A stretch of 8,975 nt of DNA from Porticoccaceae bacterium UBA4026 (GCA_002382445.1 DGAQ01000023.1:1-8975); one strand, 5' to 3'; counted from the first letter of the stretch, positions 1 to 7,602 are shown. A program made the numbers and translations. The notes: a model not told the origin generated them from the letters alone.

Positions 1-1
1 C

Positions 2-1057
2 AGTACAGACAATAGCGATTGGTTTGTTGGTGTGAGCTATTTCAATGAAGACATTGCTGAATCGACACGTCTTGACCTAATAGGTACAGCTTTGGGTATG
101 GCGGTCTTAGCTCAGGATTTAACGCTGACTAAAGGCGAGACCAAGGCGTTGGGGATTTATGGTGACGTCACTTGGTCAGTGACCGACCAATTTAACTTAA
201 CTGCAGGCTTACGCTGGTCAGACGATGAGAAAAGTTGGTGCACCGATGGTGACGCGGGCATTTTCCTAATTGCAGTAATTACCCTTGAAGAACTCTGTGC
301 AACTCAGAGTTGGTCTGAAGTCACTCCTCGTTTAGTGGCAGATTACAGCCTATCCGATGACGTGATGCTATATGCATCTGTTTCAAAAGGTTACAAAGGC
401 GGTGGTTTCAATACCGCAGCGGCAGATTTTGATGGCGACTTTGTGGGCGATGCAGTAGCTGGATTTAATCCTGAAATAAACCAGGCATATGAACTAGGGC
501 TAAAGTCCACAATGGCGAATGGCCGTATGCAGTTTAATGCGGCGTTGTTTTCTAATGACTACGAAGATCTGCAGCTACTCTCCGCAACTTTGGGTGGCAT
601 CTTAGTAGAAAATGCTGCTGAGGCTGACACTCAGGGCCTCGAGTTAGAATGGACTTATCTTGCCACCGAAAACCTAATTTTGCGTGCCAATATGGCGGTG
701 CTTGATTCTGAGTTTACCGCTGGCGCTTTTAGCGGTAATGATCTTCCTTATGCGCCAGGCAACTCAGCCACTGTGAGTGCTAGTTACCAACAGGGTGCAA
801 TCAATTACTTTGTTATGTACACAAAGCAGGATGATTTTTTCTACGACGCGGGTAATTTACTCGAGGAAAACGGTTATGCTCTGCTTAGCGCAAAGGTTAG
901 CTATGCACCTGAAGGTAGTAACTGGGATATGGGTATTTCGGTCCAAAATGCAACGGATGAGGATTATGCCGCAGCGCGAGCGGATATTGGTTTAGGTACT
1001 GCAATTAACCGCGGTATGCCAAGATTGGTTAAATTTGATATCAATATGCACTTTTAA
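2..1057 (+). CDS. TonB-dependent outer-membrane receptor, C-terminal part (5' truncated by window edge)
   Basis: This is the C-terminal beta-barrel portion of a TonB-dependent receptor, which imports a bound ligand across the outer membrane using TonB/ExbBD energy. The frame is open to the left edge: the codons before the GTG at 32 read STDNSDWFVG without a stop, so that GTG is internal and the true start is outside the window. Barrel-strand patterns typical of the family are visible: WSVTDQFNLTAGLRWSDDEK, then YASVSKGYKGGGFN, then NQAYELGLKSTMANGRMQFN, then AEADTQGLELEW, and a LPYAPGNSATVSASYQ turn. The protein ends in aromatic phenylalanine (DINMHF), the usual signal for BAM-dependent insertion. 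The plug domain and TonB box would lie upstream. The ligand cannot be inferred. A terminator follows, so it is transcribed separately from the regulator and operon downstream, although it is probably functionally linked to them. Confidence 0.93.
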   Translation, partial: STDNSDWFVGVSYFNEDIAESTRLDLIGTALGMAVLAQDLTLTKGETKALGIYGDVTWSVTDQFNLTAGLRWSDDEKSWCTDGDAGIFLIAVITLEELCATQSWSEVTPRLVADYSLSDDVMLYASVSKGYKGGGFNTAAADFDGDFVGDAVAGFNPEINQAYELGLKSTMANGRMQFNAALFSNDYEDLQLLSATLGGILVENAAEADTQGLELEWTYLATENLILRANMAVLDSEFTAGAFSGNDLPYAPGNSATVSASYQQGAINYFVMYTKQDDFFYDAGNLLEENGYALLSAKVSYAPEGSNWDMGISVQNATDEDYAAARADIGLGTAINRGMPRLVKFDINMHF

Positions 1058-1099
1058 TATTTTGTTTGCAGTGATTTAAATAGGTGCTGAAGACACAGA

Positions 1100-1137
1100 G
1101 TCGCTTCCTCGATGCAGTAAAGAGGGGGCGGCTTTTT
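1100..1137 (+). terminator. Rho-independent terminator of the receptor gene
   Basis: An 11-bp stem with some G-U pairs runs from GTCGCTTCCTC (1100-1110) to GAGGGGGCGGC (1122-1132), with an 11-base loop, followed at once by five T (1133-1137). It lies 43 bases after the receptor stop codon and separates the receptor from the regulator gene. Confidence 0.8.
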
Positions 1138-1179
1138 CAACATATAGAGCATCATCTTTCAACGTGATCCCCAAAATTT

Positions 1180-1239
1180 GCTAAAGGCAGGCTAACTGGT
1201 TACATTTGGTTGATACTTTTGTGTGTAAGTATTAAGAAT
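1180..1239 (+). promoter_or_regulatory. Candidate promoter/operator region of the AraC-type regulator gene
   Basis: A TTGATA hexamer at 1210-1215 is followed 18 bases later by AAGAAT (1234-1239), a weak -35/-10 pair. Just upstream are two short direct repeats in helical phase: GCTAA at 1180-1184 and 1191-1195 (11-bp period), and TGGTT at 1197-1201 and 1207-1211 (10-bp period). AraC-type proteins bind tandem half-sites and often control their own gene, so this is a plausible operator. The repeats are short and could be chance. Confidence 0.25.
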
Positions 1240-1260
1240 AAGTTCGCTGAAGAGAAATAA

Positions 1261-2319
1261 ATGCCAAACGCTAACCGTGGAGCTGGTGTAGTCAGTCGAC
1301 TGGATGCCATTCCAATAAATTATCTAGTCCGAGCCAGTGAGGTTATGTCGGAAGCGGGATTTTCTATTGATGCCTCTCTTACAGGCAGTCATGTACAGCT
1401 TGTCGATTTACAAAATTCCGAAGCAGAAATAGATAAAGATGATTATTACGTTATTTTGGAAGCCATTATAAAAGCGGTCGATATAGACGGTTTTGGTTTA
1501 AGGGTAGGGCACAAGTTTTCCGTCGGCGACTACGGAGTTTTGGGTTATGCTTTTTTAAGCAGCCCGACATTAATGAGTGCCATAAAAACATTCTTTCGCT
1601 ATCAAGCCATTGTCGGTAATGCCGCCATGTTTGAAGAGGCGATTAAACTCGAGGACAGTAGGGTTGTTATAACAGCCACGTCGCATCTTCCTGAGGGAGC
1701 TCTAAATCGCTATGAAGTTGAGTCTTCTTTTGGTCAGTGGTCAAAGACGGCAGAATCGGTCAGTATGAATGGGGCGTCGCTAGATTTTACCCAGGTGAAC
1801 TTCAAATTTCCCAAGCCTTCTTACTCTTCTATGTACGATGATATGTTTAATTGCGCCGTGTATTTCGGTCAACCAGAAAACCAAATTATTTTTGATCGCG
1901 AAACTCTAGATCAACAATTCACCATGGCCAACGAGGTCACTGCCAGCCTTTGTGAGAACCAATGCCAAGAGATTTTGCAGAATCTTAAAAAACAGGGTGG
2001 GTTAGTTGAAGATGTTAGGCGGATCATTATCAACAACCCCGGGCAGCTTGCTCAGCCTGAAAATATTGCAGCTCAATTAAATATGAGTTATCGAACGTTG
2101 CGTCGACGGCTTAATACAGAGGGATTCTCTTTTAAGCAGATTCACAAAGAAGTGGTCATGGGTCTTGCCACTGCCTATTTGCGGCAAACAGAGCTCTCTA
2201 CCCAAGAAATTGCATTCCTTGTTGGCTATTCTGAAGTAGCTAATTTCCACAGAGCCTTTAAAAGTTGGTTTAATCAAACACCTGGTGCCTATCGCCAGAG
2301 CCGTAATCAGTCTATTTAA
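1261..2319 (+). CDS. AraC-family transcriptional regulator with arabinose-binding-like N-terminal domain
   Basis: A 352-residue DNA-binding regulator. Residues about 20-205 match the ligand-sensing domain found in many proteobacterial AraC regulators (Arabinose_bd type), with the characteristic GVLGYAFLSSPTLMSAI block at 92-108. Residues about 260-346 are the AraC DNA-binding domain with two helix-turn-helix units. The first is around PENIAAQLNMSYRTLRRRL (266-284). The second is around LSTQEIAFLVGYSEVANFHR (312-331) and ends in the family signature FNQTPGAYR. The length is normal and the domain order is complete, so the gene looks intact. The ATG at 1261 follows a GAAGAG purine stretch (1249-1254). 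The protein sits between a receptor gene and a transporter-enzyme operon in the same direction, so it most likely activates one or both in response to the imported compound or a metabolite. The effector is unknown. Confidence 0.93.
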   Translation: MPNANRGAGVVSRLDAIPINYLVRASEVMSEAGFSIDASLTGSHVQLVDLQNSEAEIDKDDYYVILEAIIKAVDIDGFGLRVGHKFSVGDYGVLGYAFLSSPTLMSAIKTFFRYQAIVGNAAMFEEAIKLEDSRVVITATSHLPEGALNRYEVESSFGQWSKTAESVSMNGASLDFTQVNFKFPKPSYSSMYDDMFNCAVYFGQPENQIIFDRETLDQQFTMANEVTASLCENQCQEILQNLKKQGGLVEDVRRIIINNPGQLAQPENIAAQLNMSYRTLRRRLNTEGFSFKQIHKEVVMGLATAYLRQTELSTQEIAFLVGYSEVANFHRAFKSWFNQTPGAYRQSRNQSI

Positions 2320-2346
2320 TCCGCCAAATCTCTTATAAGGCCATAA

Positions 2347-2385
2347 ATGATAACGGGACTATGTTTAATCGACGGTACTATGTAA
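2347..2385 (+). CDS. Possible 12-codon leader ORF upstream of the MFS gene
   Basis: ATG at 2347 is preceded by AAGG (2337-2340) at 6 bases, a better ribosome site than the MFS gene has. It encodes MITGLCLIDGTM and stops at 2383-2385, seven bases before the TTG at 2393. A second tiny frame (ATG 2361, 11 codons) ends in TGA at 2394-2396, overlapping that TTG. Either could couple translation into the transporter gene. There is no conservation evidence, and short frames like these arise by chance. Confidence 0.2.
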   Translation: MITGLCLIDGTM

Positions 2386-2392
2386 ACCTTCA

Positions 2393-3601
2393 TTGACGAA
2401 TCATCAACAGCCTAATCGAACTGAGGGTAAAACCATCGCAGATCTTTTCCAGTCGGTTCCATTTAAGCGAGCGTCAGCCGTCGTATGGTTGGCGATGCTG
2501 GGCGCCTTAGTCGCCAATATCCAACCAATGTTTTTGGGCGCAATTGCCGAGGTCTATGGCTTTAACGGATCTCAGTTGGGGTTTATCGGCGGAGCTGAAT
2601 TAGGTGGGGGCTGTCTGGCCTCTATTTGCGCGCTGTATTGGTTTCCCCGGGTTGATCTGGACAAGGTTATTACCTTAGCGCTTGTGGTGTCAGTGTTAGG
2701 TAATTTACTGACCCCGGTTGCGACAAACTATTACAGTTTTCTACTCGTAAGATTTTGCACCGCATTGTTTGGCACCGGCGTTTTATACGCAATTATATTG
2801 GGCGTGATAGGGCAGATGAATAATCCTGAGAGACTTATTGCCAGCGCAATCATTCTCCAAGTGGCCTCTGTGGCTGCCTTTATGATTCTCATTCCTGTCC
2901 TGGTGGCGAGCGGGGGCATGACCCCTGTCACGCTATGCGTTGCAGCTTTGATGGCCACGGGATTATATGTCAAAAGATATCTAGTGATACCTACTGACGA
3001 GAGCCCTGACAAACCTATTATAGGCAGTTTACGAACGCTTATTTGGGGTCTACCCGGTTTAGCTCTGCTAGGTATCGTGGTATTTGACACTGGTATTTCC
3101 AGTATCTGGGCGTTTGCCGAGCGGCTAGGTAGTGGCGCTGGATTTTCGATGAGCGACAGCGGAATGGCATTAGCTATCGGCAGTGTAGTTGGTGTGACAG
3201 GTGCAATTTTTTCGGCTTATTTGGGCCTGCGTCGTGGTCGTTATATGCCCGTTATATGGAGCATTTTAGGACTACTTATTGCTTGCTATATGTTTACAAA
3301 GATTGAAAATTGGTTCAGCTATATGATCGCCATTGGCCTACTAAATTTCTTTTGGAATTTTGCTCTTCCCTACTTGCTAGGCAGCGTTGCCACGTTTGAT
3401 AAGACGGGTCGTTTAATGGTCTTGATCCCTGCAGCACAGAGTGCAGGTTTTGCTGTCGGGCCTATTCTTAGCGGACTATTTATTGTAGGCACTGATTACA
3501 GTGTGTCGGTGTTGATCGCCGCGGGCAGTTTTTTACTATGCGCTGCCATCGTAGTGCCAATACTTTTACGGATGGAAAAAAAGCAGGTTGGCCAAAAGTG
3601 A
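2393..3601 (+). CDS. Major facilitator superfamily (MFS) transporter
   Basis: A 402-residue inner-membrane protein made almost entirely of hydrophobic segments. These can be placed at about 28-50, 60-84, 91-110, 114-140, 147-172, 176-193, 213-232, 255-277, 284-302, 306-330, 340-365 and 370-393, which fits the 12-helix MFS fold. The usual motif-A loop after helix 2 is degenerate (YWFPRVDLDK). The equivalent loop in the second half keeps the pattern better (LGLRRGRYMPV, 277-287). The TTG at 2393 was chosen because the frame upstream to the TAA at 2366 has no ATG or GTG; the site has no clear Shine-Dalgarno sequence. The gene lies between the AraC regulator and the enzyme operon, so it probably imports the substrate or exports a product of that pathway. 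Direction and substrate are not readable. The N-terminal tail of about 25 residues is cytoplasmic and polar. Confidence 0.88.
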   Translation: MTNHQQPNRTEGKTIADLFQSVPFKRASAVVWLAMLGALVANIQPMFLGAIAEVYGFNGSQLGFIGGAELGGGCLASICALYWFPRVDLDKVITLALVVSVLGNLLTPVATNYYSFLLVRFCTALFGTGVLYAIILGVIGQMNNPERLIASAIILQVASVAAFMILIPVLVASGGMTPVTLCVAALMATGLYVKRYLVIPTDESPDKPIIGSLRTLIWGLPGLALLGIVVFDTGISSIWAFAERLGSGAGFSMSDSGMALAIGSVVGVTGAIFSAYLGLRRGRYMPVIWSILGLLIACYMFTKIENWFSYMIAIGLLNFFWNFALPYLLGSVATFDKTGRLMVLIPAAQSAGFAVGPILSGLFIVGTDYSVSVLIAAGSFLLCAAIVVPILLRMEKKQVGQK

Positions 3602-3632
3602 CAATTTATCGACCATAACCGACATAGTTGGT

Positions 3633-3662
3633 TAGCTTGAGGAGCGTTAAGCTATGCATAAT
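3633..3662 (+). promoter_or_regulatory. Hairpin and possible -10 element upstream of the enzyme operon
   Basis: The 104-base gap between the MFS gene and the operon contains a perfect 6-bp inverted repeat, TAGCTT (3633-3638) and AAGCTA (3649-3654), with a 10-base loop that holds GAGGAG. CATAAT at 3657-3662 is a 5/6 match to a -10 hexamer, but no good -35 lies at proper spacing. There is no T run, so it is not an intrinsic terminator. The gap may hold an operon promoter or operator, or the operon may be read through from the MFS gene. Confidence 0.25.
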
Positions 3663-3705
3663 CCCAAAAACAAAGTATAGATAAAGTGAATATAAGGTTA
3701 GATTT

Positions 3706-5085
3706 ATGACCTCAGAGCGTAGACAAATCAATCAGTTTCTTAGCATTCGTCAGGATAGGTTATTTTTAGAAAATTGTGATCTCACTGAGATTGCCAAGCA
3801 GTTTGGCACTCCATTATTTGTTATTTCAGAGTCCCATCTGCGCAGTAATTTGCGTCGCTATAAAAATGCCTTTACGAAGTATTGGCATGAAGGGCCTGTG
3901 CGGATAATGCCATCCTTAAAAGCCAGTCCATTATTAGCCATTCGCAAAGTACTTAGTGATGAAGGTTGTGGTTGCGATATATTTGGCCCCGGAGAATTAG
4001 AATGTGCTCTTCGCGGCGGCGTTAATCCAAGTGAGATTTCTGTTAACGGCTCTATAAAAGATCGCGAGATTATCCGGCGTGGTATCGATATAGGTGCCCG
4101 TATTGTTCTGGACAGCCCCCGTGAATTAGAGATGTGTGAGGAAGAGGGGCGAGCACTGAATAAGATCGCGAGGGTGATGTTTCGTATCAAACCGGTGCTG
4201 TCCAATGTAGGGGTAATGTCTGACTTTGCCCCCGACTATGAAATACGTGATTTAACTCAGCTAATTAAATATGGTATCCCAACCGCTGAGCTGTTGCCTA
4301 TGTGTACAAGAGTTATGCAGTTAGACCATGTCGAGCCGATAGGCATTCACGTCCATATCGGACGGCACAGTAGCCAACTTGAGGTCTGGGAGTCGCTGGT
4401 GACCCAAACTGTATTATTAACCAAGCAGATGAGCGAGTTAATGTCGGGATGGATTCCGTCCGAAGTTGATTTTGGTGGCGGATTTCCCAGCTTTCCAAAT
4501 ACTGACCCGGATGTGTACGTTAAAGGTTACTCTGAACACCAAATTGAAGACTATGCAAAAGTTATAGTCACAACATTCCGGCATACCATGGCGACAGTCA
4601 ATCTAGACTGCGCTGGAATTACTCTGGAGGTAGAGCCAGGTCGGGGTTTACACTGTGACACAGGTGTCCATCTGACCAGCGTTAAGAATATCAAGCAAGA
4701 GGATGGCGAGCGAGCGCGTAAATGGGCAGAAGTTGATACCTCGGAAGTGTTTTTAGGCGTGCCTGGGCTCAGCGAAGAAGATCCTTTCGCCGTGATGGTT
4801 GCTAATAAAACCGATCAACCGAACAGTATTATCACGGATATTGTGGGCCTTACCTGCAATGCCGAGCGACTTTGTAACCAGATCGAAACACCATTATTAG
4901 ACTGTGGCGATGTCCTGGCGCTGCTAAATACTGGCTCTTATATCGAAGCGATGGCCGCCAACTTTAATGCACTACCACGACCTGGGTCGGTTCTTGTCAG
5001 CGATACTGTGGCTGAATTGGTCAAGCGCCATGAAACCATAGATGATGTACTCGCTCGCGATATTATTCCGGAGCGTTTAAAGTAA
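3706..5085 (+). CDS. PLP-dependent decarboxylase-like protein (diaminopimelate/ornithine decarboxylase family, fold type III)
   Basis: A 459-residue protein with an alanine-racemase-like TIM barrel followed by a beta domain. Family landmarks are in order: the PLP lysine K72 in MPSLKASP, GCGCDIFGPGELECALRGGV at 87-106, HVHIG (215-219), the glycine loop DFGGGF (255-260), EVEPGR (308-313) and a C-terminal GSYIEAMAANFNALPRPGSV block (410-428). In diaminopimelate decarboxylases the catalytic cysteine lies in a GPxCxSxD motif. Here the aligned segment is TPLLDCGD (395-402), so the cysteine position is leucine and the only nearby cysteine, C400, is two residues later. The protein may therefore use another substrate, or may not decarboxylate. 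The ATG follows TAAGG at 8 bases. It is the first gene of a four-gene operon with VOC, amidase and SnoaL-like partners, which argues against a lysine-biosynthesis role (lysA). Confidence 0.88.
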   Translation: MTSERRQINQFLSIRQDRLFLENCDLTEIAKQFGTPLFVISESHLRSNLRRYKNAFTKYWHEGPVRIMPSLKASPLLAIRKVLSDEGCGCDIFGPGELECALRGGVNPSEISVNGSIKDREIIRRGIDIGARIVLDSPRELEMCEEEGRALNKIARVMFRIKPVLSNVGVMSDFAPDYEIRDLTQLIKYGIPTAELLPMCTRVMQLDHVEPIGIHVHIGRHSSQLEVWESLVTQTVLLTKQMSELMSGWIPSEVDFGGGFPSFPNTDPDVYVKGYSEHQIEDYAKVIVTTFRHTMATVNLDCAGITLEVEPGRGLHCDTGVHLTSVKNIKQEDGERARKWAEVDTSEVFLGVPGLSEEDPFAVMVANKTDQPNSIITDIVGLTCNAERLCNQIETPLLDCGDVLALLNTGSYIEAMAANFNALPRPGSVLVSDTVAELVKRHETIDDVLARDIIPERLK

Positions 5086-5104
5086 ATAAATAAAGGGTGA
5101 TTAA

Positions 5105-5605
5105 GTGACTAAACCAGGTAATTTAAAATTAGGCTTACGCGGCATTCATCACCTCGCTATTTCAGTTCCATCTCTCGTAGTGGCTAAAAAATTCTATTTA
5201 GAGACTTTAGGGTTTACTCTGGCCGACGAAATTAGTTTTGGTCCAGATCAACAGAGCGATCAGGTGCTGGGGCTTAAAGATGCACGCTGTAGCAGTATTT
5301 TGGTTAACGCGGGCAATATCTTCTTAGAGATATTTGAATTTGATTCTACTGCAACACTTCGTCAGGACGACAGACCCTTGAGTGAGTATGGTTATACCCA
5401 TTTCGCCCTAGATGTAGAAAACATTCAGCAGGCTTTCGATTATCTTGAGGAGGCGGGTGTCAACTGGCACCATAATCCGGTAGATACCGGCGATGGTTAT
5501 TGGATGGCCTATGGACGCGACCCATTTGGTAATGTGATTGAAATCCAGCAGCTTGCCGACGGCAGTGCTTATAGTTTAAATCAGTTAAACGGAGTCATAT
5601 TATGA
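5105..5605 (+). CDS. VOC-superfamily (glyoxalase/methylmalonyl-CoA epimerase-like) metalloprotein
   Basis: A 166-residue protein with two beta-alpha-beta-beta-beta modules of the vicinal oxygen chelate fold. The first module begins GIHHLAISVPSLVVAKKFY (13-31) and the second YTHFALDVENIQQAFDYLEE (97-116). Four likely metal ligands occupy the classic places: H16, E75 (in FLEIFEF), H99 and E146 (in DPFGNVIEI). The H/E/H/E set is more like glyoxalase I or an epimerase/isomerase than an extradiol dioxygenase, but the family is broad and the reaction cannot be assigned. The start is GTG at 5105, with AAAGGGTGA ending 4 bases upstream. It begins 19 bases after the decarboxylase-like gene, and its TGA overlaps the amidase start in ATGA, so it is translationally linked to its neighbours. 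Confidence 0.87.
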   Translation: MTKPGNLKLGLRGIHHLAISVPSLVVAKKFYLETLGFTLADEISFGPDQQSDQVLGLKDARCSSILVNAGNIFLEIFEFDSTATLRQDDRPLSEYGYTHFALDVENIQQAFDYLEEAGVNWHHNPVDTGDGYWMAYGRDPFGNVIEIQQLADGSAYSLNQLNGVIL

Positions 5606-7089
5606 GCGGCGCAGTGCCGATTAGTTGGGCTGACTACAGTAAATGTGATGCGACAGACCTTGCTAGACTAGTAGCTAATGGCGAAGTCAGCGCCAAAGAG
5701 TTGGCGACTCAGGCGGCTATGGCCGTAGAGTTGATTAATCCTGATATTAATGGCGTGATTGAAGTTTTCTTGGATACATTGGCAGACCCCTATAAAGATG
5801 GAATGAATGCTCAGGGACCCTTTCACGGGGTGCCGATGATGATTAAAGACCTGGGTTCAAGAATGAAGGGCCGCCAGCAAGAGGCTGGCTATGCTTGGAT
5901 GGATCAGCATATCGCCGAGGAAGATGATTGTTTAATTAAAAATTTCCGCACTGCTGGCTTTAATCTGATCGGACGCACCACCACACCAGAAGATGGTATG
6001 GCCGCTGTCACCGAAACGATTAAATTTGGTATTACTCGCAACCCCTGGAACCTCAATCACTCGTCTGGAGGATCATCTGGCGGTTCAGCGGCATCAGTAG
6101 CTTCGGGTATATTGCCTGTATGCAGTGCCTCTGATGGTGGCGGCTCGATTCGCTTACCAGCCAGCTGGAATGGGTTAATTGGCCTCAAAAATACCAGAGG
6201 TCGCTTACCCATGCCCACTGGCGTGCATGAGGCTTCGCTACCCAGTGCCGTTGAGGGAGTAGTGACACGCTCAGTTCGCGATACCGCCGCTATTCACGAT
6301 GCTATTTGTCATAAACCGTTGGGGACAGGGTTTATGCCCTATCCTAATACACAGCCATTACTATCAGAGCTAACTACATCGACGCGTAAATTCAGGGTTG
6401 CTCTAAGCACAGGAAATTGGTCACGAAATGACGTAATACCGGCAGAGTTGATTCAACGAACTAATCGAGTAGCCAGCTGGTTAGAAGATAATGGGCACAG
6501 TGTCGAGCTTGTCGATGACCATACCATCTGTGATTTTGAAACCCTTTTTGAAGCGTACAAGGTGGGCAATTGGATTGCGCCGTTGAGCAATGTAATACCA
6601 CAAATGGCCGACGCCTTTGGTGTCACCCTAACGCCAGAAAACACCAGTTATCAGACATTACAGATGATCAAGCTGGGCAAGGGCACTACCTATGCTGACT
6701 TTGCGATAGCGATGGATAAAAACGTGCTGATAACACGACAATGGGGACAGTTTTGGGAGCGGGGCTTCGATCTTCTCTTGACGCCTACCATGGCCGATCT
6801 TTGCCCGCCCGTAAATAGCGAGAAATACGCTTTGGCTAGTCCGTTGAGTTTTGAGCAATTTTTTGATCATGCCATGGATCTCTGCCGTTACGTTATGCCA
6901 GCTAACGAAACTGGCTTACCCGCGATTTCACTGCCAGCTGGTTTGGATAGCAATGGCTGCCCAATGGGAGTGCAGTTCTATGCTCCGTGGAATCATGAAC
7001 ATGACCTTATTCATATAGCAGGGCAGATGGAGCTGGCTATGCCCCACAGGTTTAATTGTTTGGCTCCGTTAAATGTGGGTAGGTTGTAA
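5602..7089 (+). CDS. Amidase-signature (AS) family amidohydrolase
   Basis: A 495-residue enzyme of the family that includes fatty-acid amide hydrolase and GatA; members hydrolyse amide (sometimes ester) bonds. The Ser-cisSer-Lys catalytic set is complete. K82 lies in PMMIKDLG, S158 in the glycine-serine run SSGGSSGGSAAS (154-165), and nucleophile S182 in SDGGGSIRLPAS, with the usual follow-on GLIGLKNTRGR. The K-to-S and S-to-S spacings (76 and 24) fit the family. The C-terminal part (ETGLPAISLPAG, then GCPMGVQFYAP) is also typical. It is unlikely to be GatA: no gatB or gatC is adjacent and it sits in a catabolic operon. ATG at 5602 is preceded by GGAG (5591-5594). It overlaps the VOC gene by 4 bases and ends 3 bases before the next ATG. 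The substrate is unknown. Confidence 0.93.
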   Translation: MSGAVPISWADYSKCDATDLARLVANGEVSAKELATQAAMAVELINPDINGVIEVFLDTLADPYKDGMNAQGPFHGVPMMIKDLGSRMKGRQQEAGYAWMDQHIAEEDDCLIKNFRTAGFNLIGRTTTPEDGMAAVTETIKFGITRNPWNLNHSSGGSSGGSAASVASGILPVCSASDGGGSIRLPASWNGLIGLKNTRGRLPMPTGVHEASLPSAVEGVVTRSVRDTAAIHDAICHKPLGTGFMPYPNTQPLLSELTTSTRKFRVALSTGNWSRNDVIPAELIQRTNRVASWLEDNGHSVELVDDHTICDFETLFEAYKVGNWIAPLSNVIPQMADAFGVTLTPENTSYQTLQMIKLGKGTTYADFAIAMDKNVLITRQWGQFWERGFDLLLTPTMADLCPPVNSEKYALASPLSFEQFFDHAMDLCRYVMPANETGLPAISLPAGLDSNGCPMGVQFYAPWNHEHDLIHIAGQMELAMPHRFNCLAPLNVGRL

Positions 7090-7092
7090 GAC

Positions 7093-7602
7093 ATGGACAT
7101 CGATAAAGATCGATATTTAGAAACATTGTGGGATATTGAGCAGATTAAAAAATTGAAGGCACAATATTGTCTGTATGCAGATTCCGGTGACCATGCCGAT
7201 GAGTTTGCTGGGCTATTTTTGCCTGATGCTGTTCTTGATGAAGGTGAGGACGGCGTATTTACAGGCCGTGAGGAAATTTGTCAGATGTATAAGAAAATCT
7301 GGCCTTATTTTTCACTCAACCAACATCTGGTATTTAACCCTATCATTGACATTAATGGTGACACTGCGACCGGAGACTGGCGGCTTATGCAGCTTTGCAG
7401 CACCAAACATGAAGACGGGGACAAGGCTTTTTGGGCTGTGGGGTATTACCGCGAGAAGTACACAAAGGTTGAAGGTCGATGGTTTTTTTATCATGTACTA
7501 GCTAGAGTCCATTTTTGTTGCCCCTATGAAGACGGTTGGGCGAAAACCCCTTTTGGAGAGTTACTCTCCACGGCGGCGCTGCAAGACTTGGGCCTTGCCT
7601 AA
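7093..7602 (+). CDS. SnoaL-like / NTF2-fold protein, possible dehydratase or isomerase
   Basis: A 169-residue protein with the cone-shaped alpha+beta fold family pattern: an N-terminal helix (WDIEQIKKLKAQYCLYADSG, 13-32), then LFLPDAVLDEGEDGVFTGRE (41-60), INGDTATGDWRLMQL and a GRWFFYHVLARVHF strand. Y25, D30 and H78 lie where the catalytic Tyr/Asp/His residues are found in the bile-acid 7-alpha-dehydratase and scytalone-dehydratase group, so a base-assisted dehydration or isomerisation is plausible. Many relatives have no known activity. It is the last gene of the operon, 3 bases after the amidase stop, and ends in tandem stops TAATAA. The upstream ribosome site is weak (AGG at 7081-7083), so translation probably relies on coupling to the amidase gene. 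Confidence 0.85.
   Translation: MDIDKDRYLETLWDIEQIKKLKAQYCLYADSGDHADEFAGLFLPDAVLDEGEDGVFTGREEICQMYKKIWPYFSLNQHLVFNPIIDINGDTATGDWRLMQLCSTKHEDGDKAFWAVGYYREKYTKVEGRWFFYHVLARVHFCCPYEDGWAKTPFGELLSTAALQDLGLA

Noticed and set aside
32..1057. GTG at 32 as the true start of the receptor gene
   Set aside because: The frame continues upstream to the window edge with receptor-like sequence, and the remaining length is far too short for a complete receptor.
2731..3090. 119-residue minus-strand frame inside the MFS gene, and similar opposite-strand frames elsewhere
   Set aside because: They lie wholly inside strongly supported genes, lack family features and behave as antisense shadows.
3654..3680. Eight-codon frame MHNPKNKV before the decarboxylase-like gene, with GAGGAG upstream
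   Set aside because: It is very short, not adjacent to the real start, and the decarboxylase-like gene has its own good TAAGG ribosome site. It is most likely chance.
3706..5085. Housekeeping lysA (lysine biosynthesis) assignment
   Set aside because: The catalytic cysteine position is not conserved, and the gene is locked in an operon with VOC, amidase and SnoaL-like genes, not lysine-pathway genes.
5602..7089. GatA subunit of the Glu-tRNA(Gln) amidotransferase
   Set aside because: The catalytic triad is shared by the whole amidase family. No gatB or gatC is adjacent, and the operon context is catabolic.
1..7602. Siderophore locus (receptor, MFS exporter and PLP decarboxylase, as in vibrioferrin-type clusters)
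   Set aside because: No NRPS or NIS synthetase is present in the window, and the amidase, VOC and SnoaL-like partners point to breakdown more than to assembly. It remains possible only if synthetase genes lie outside.
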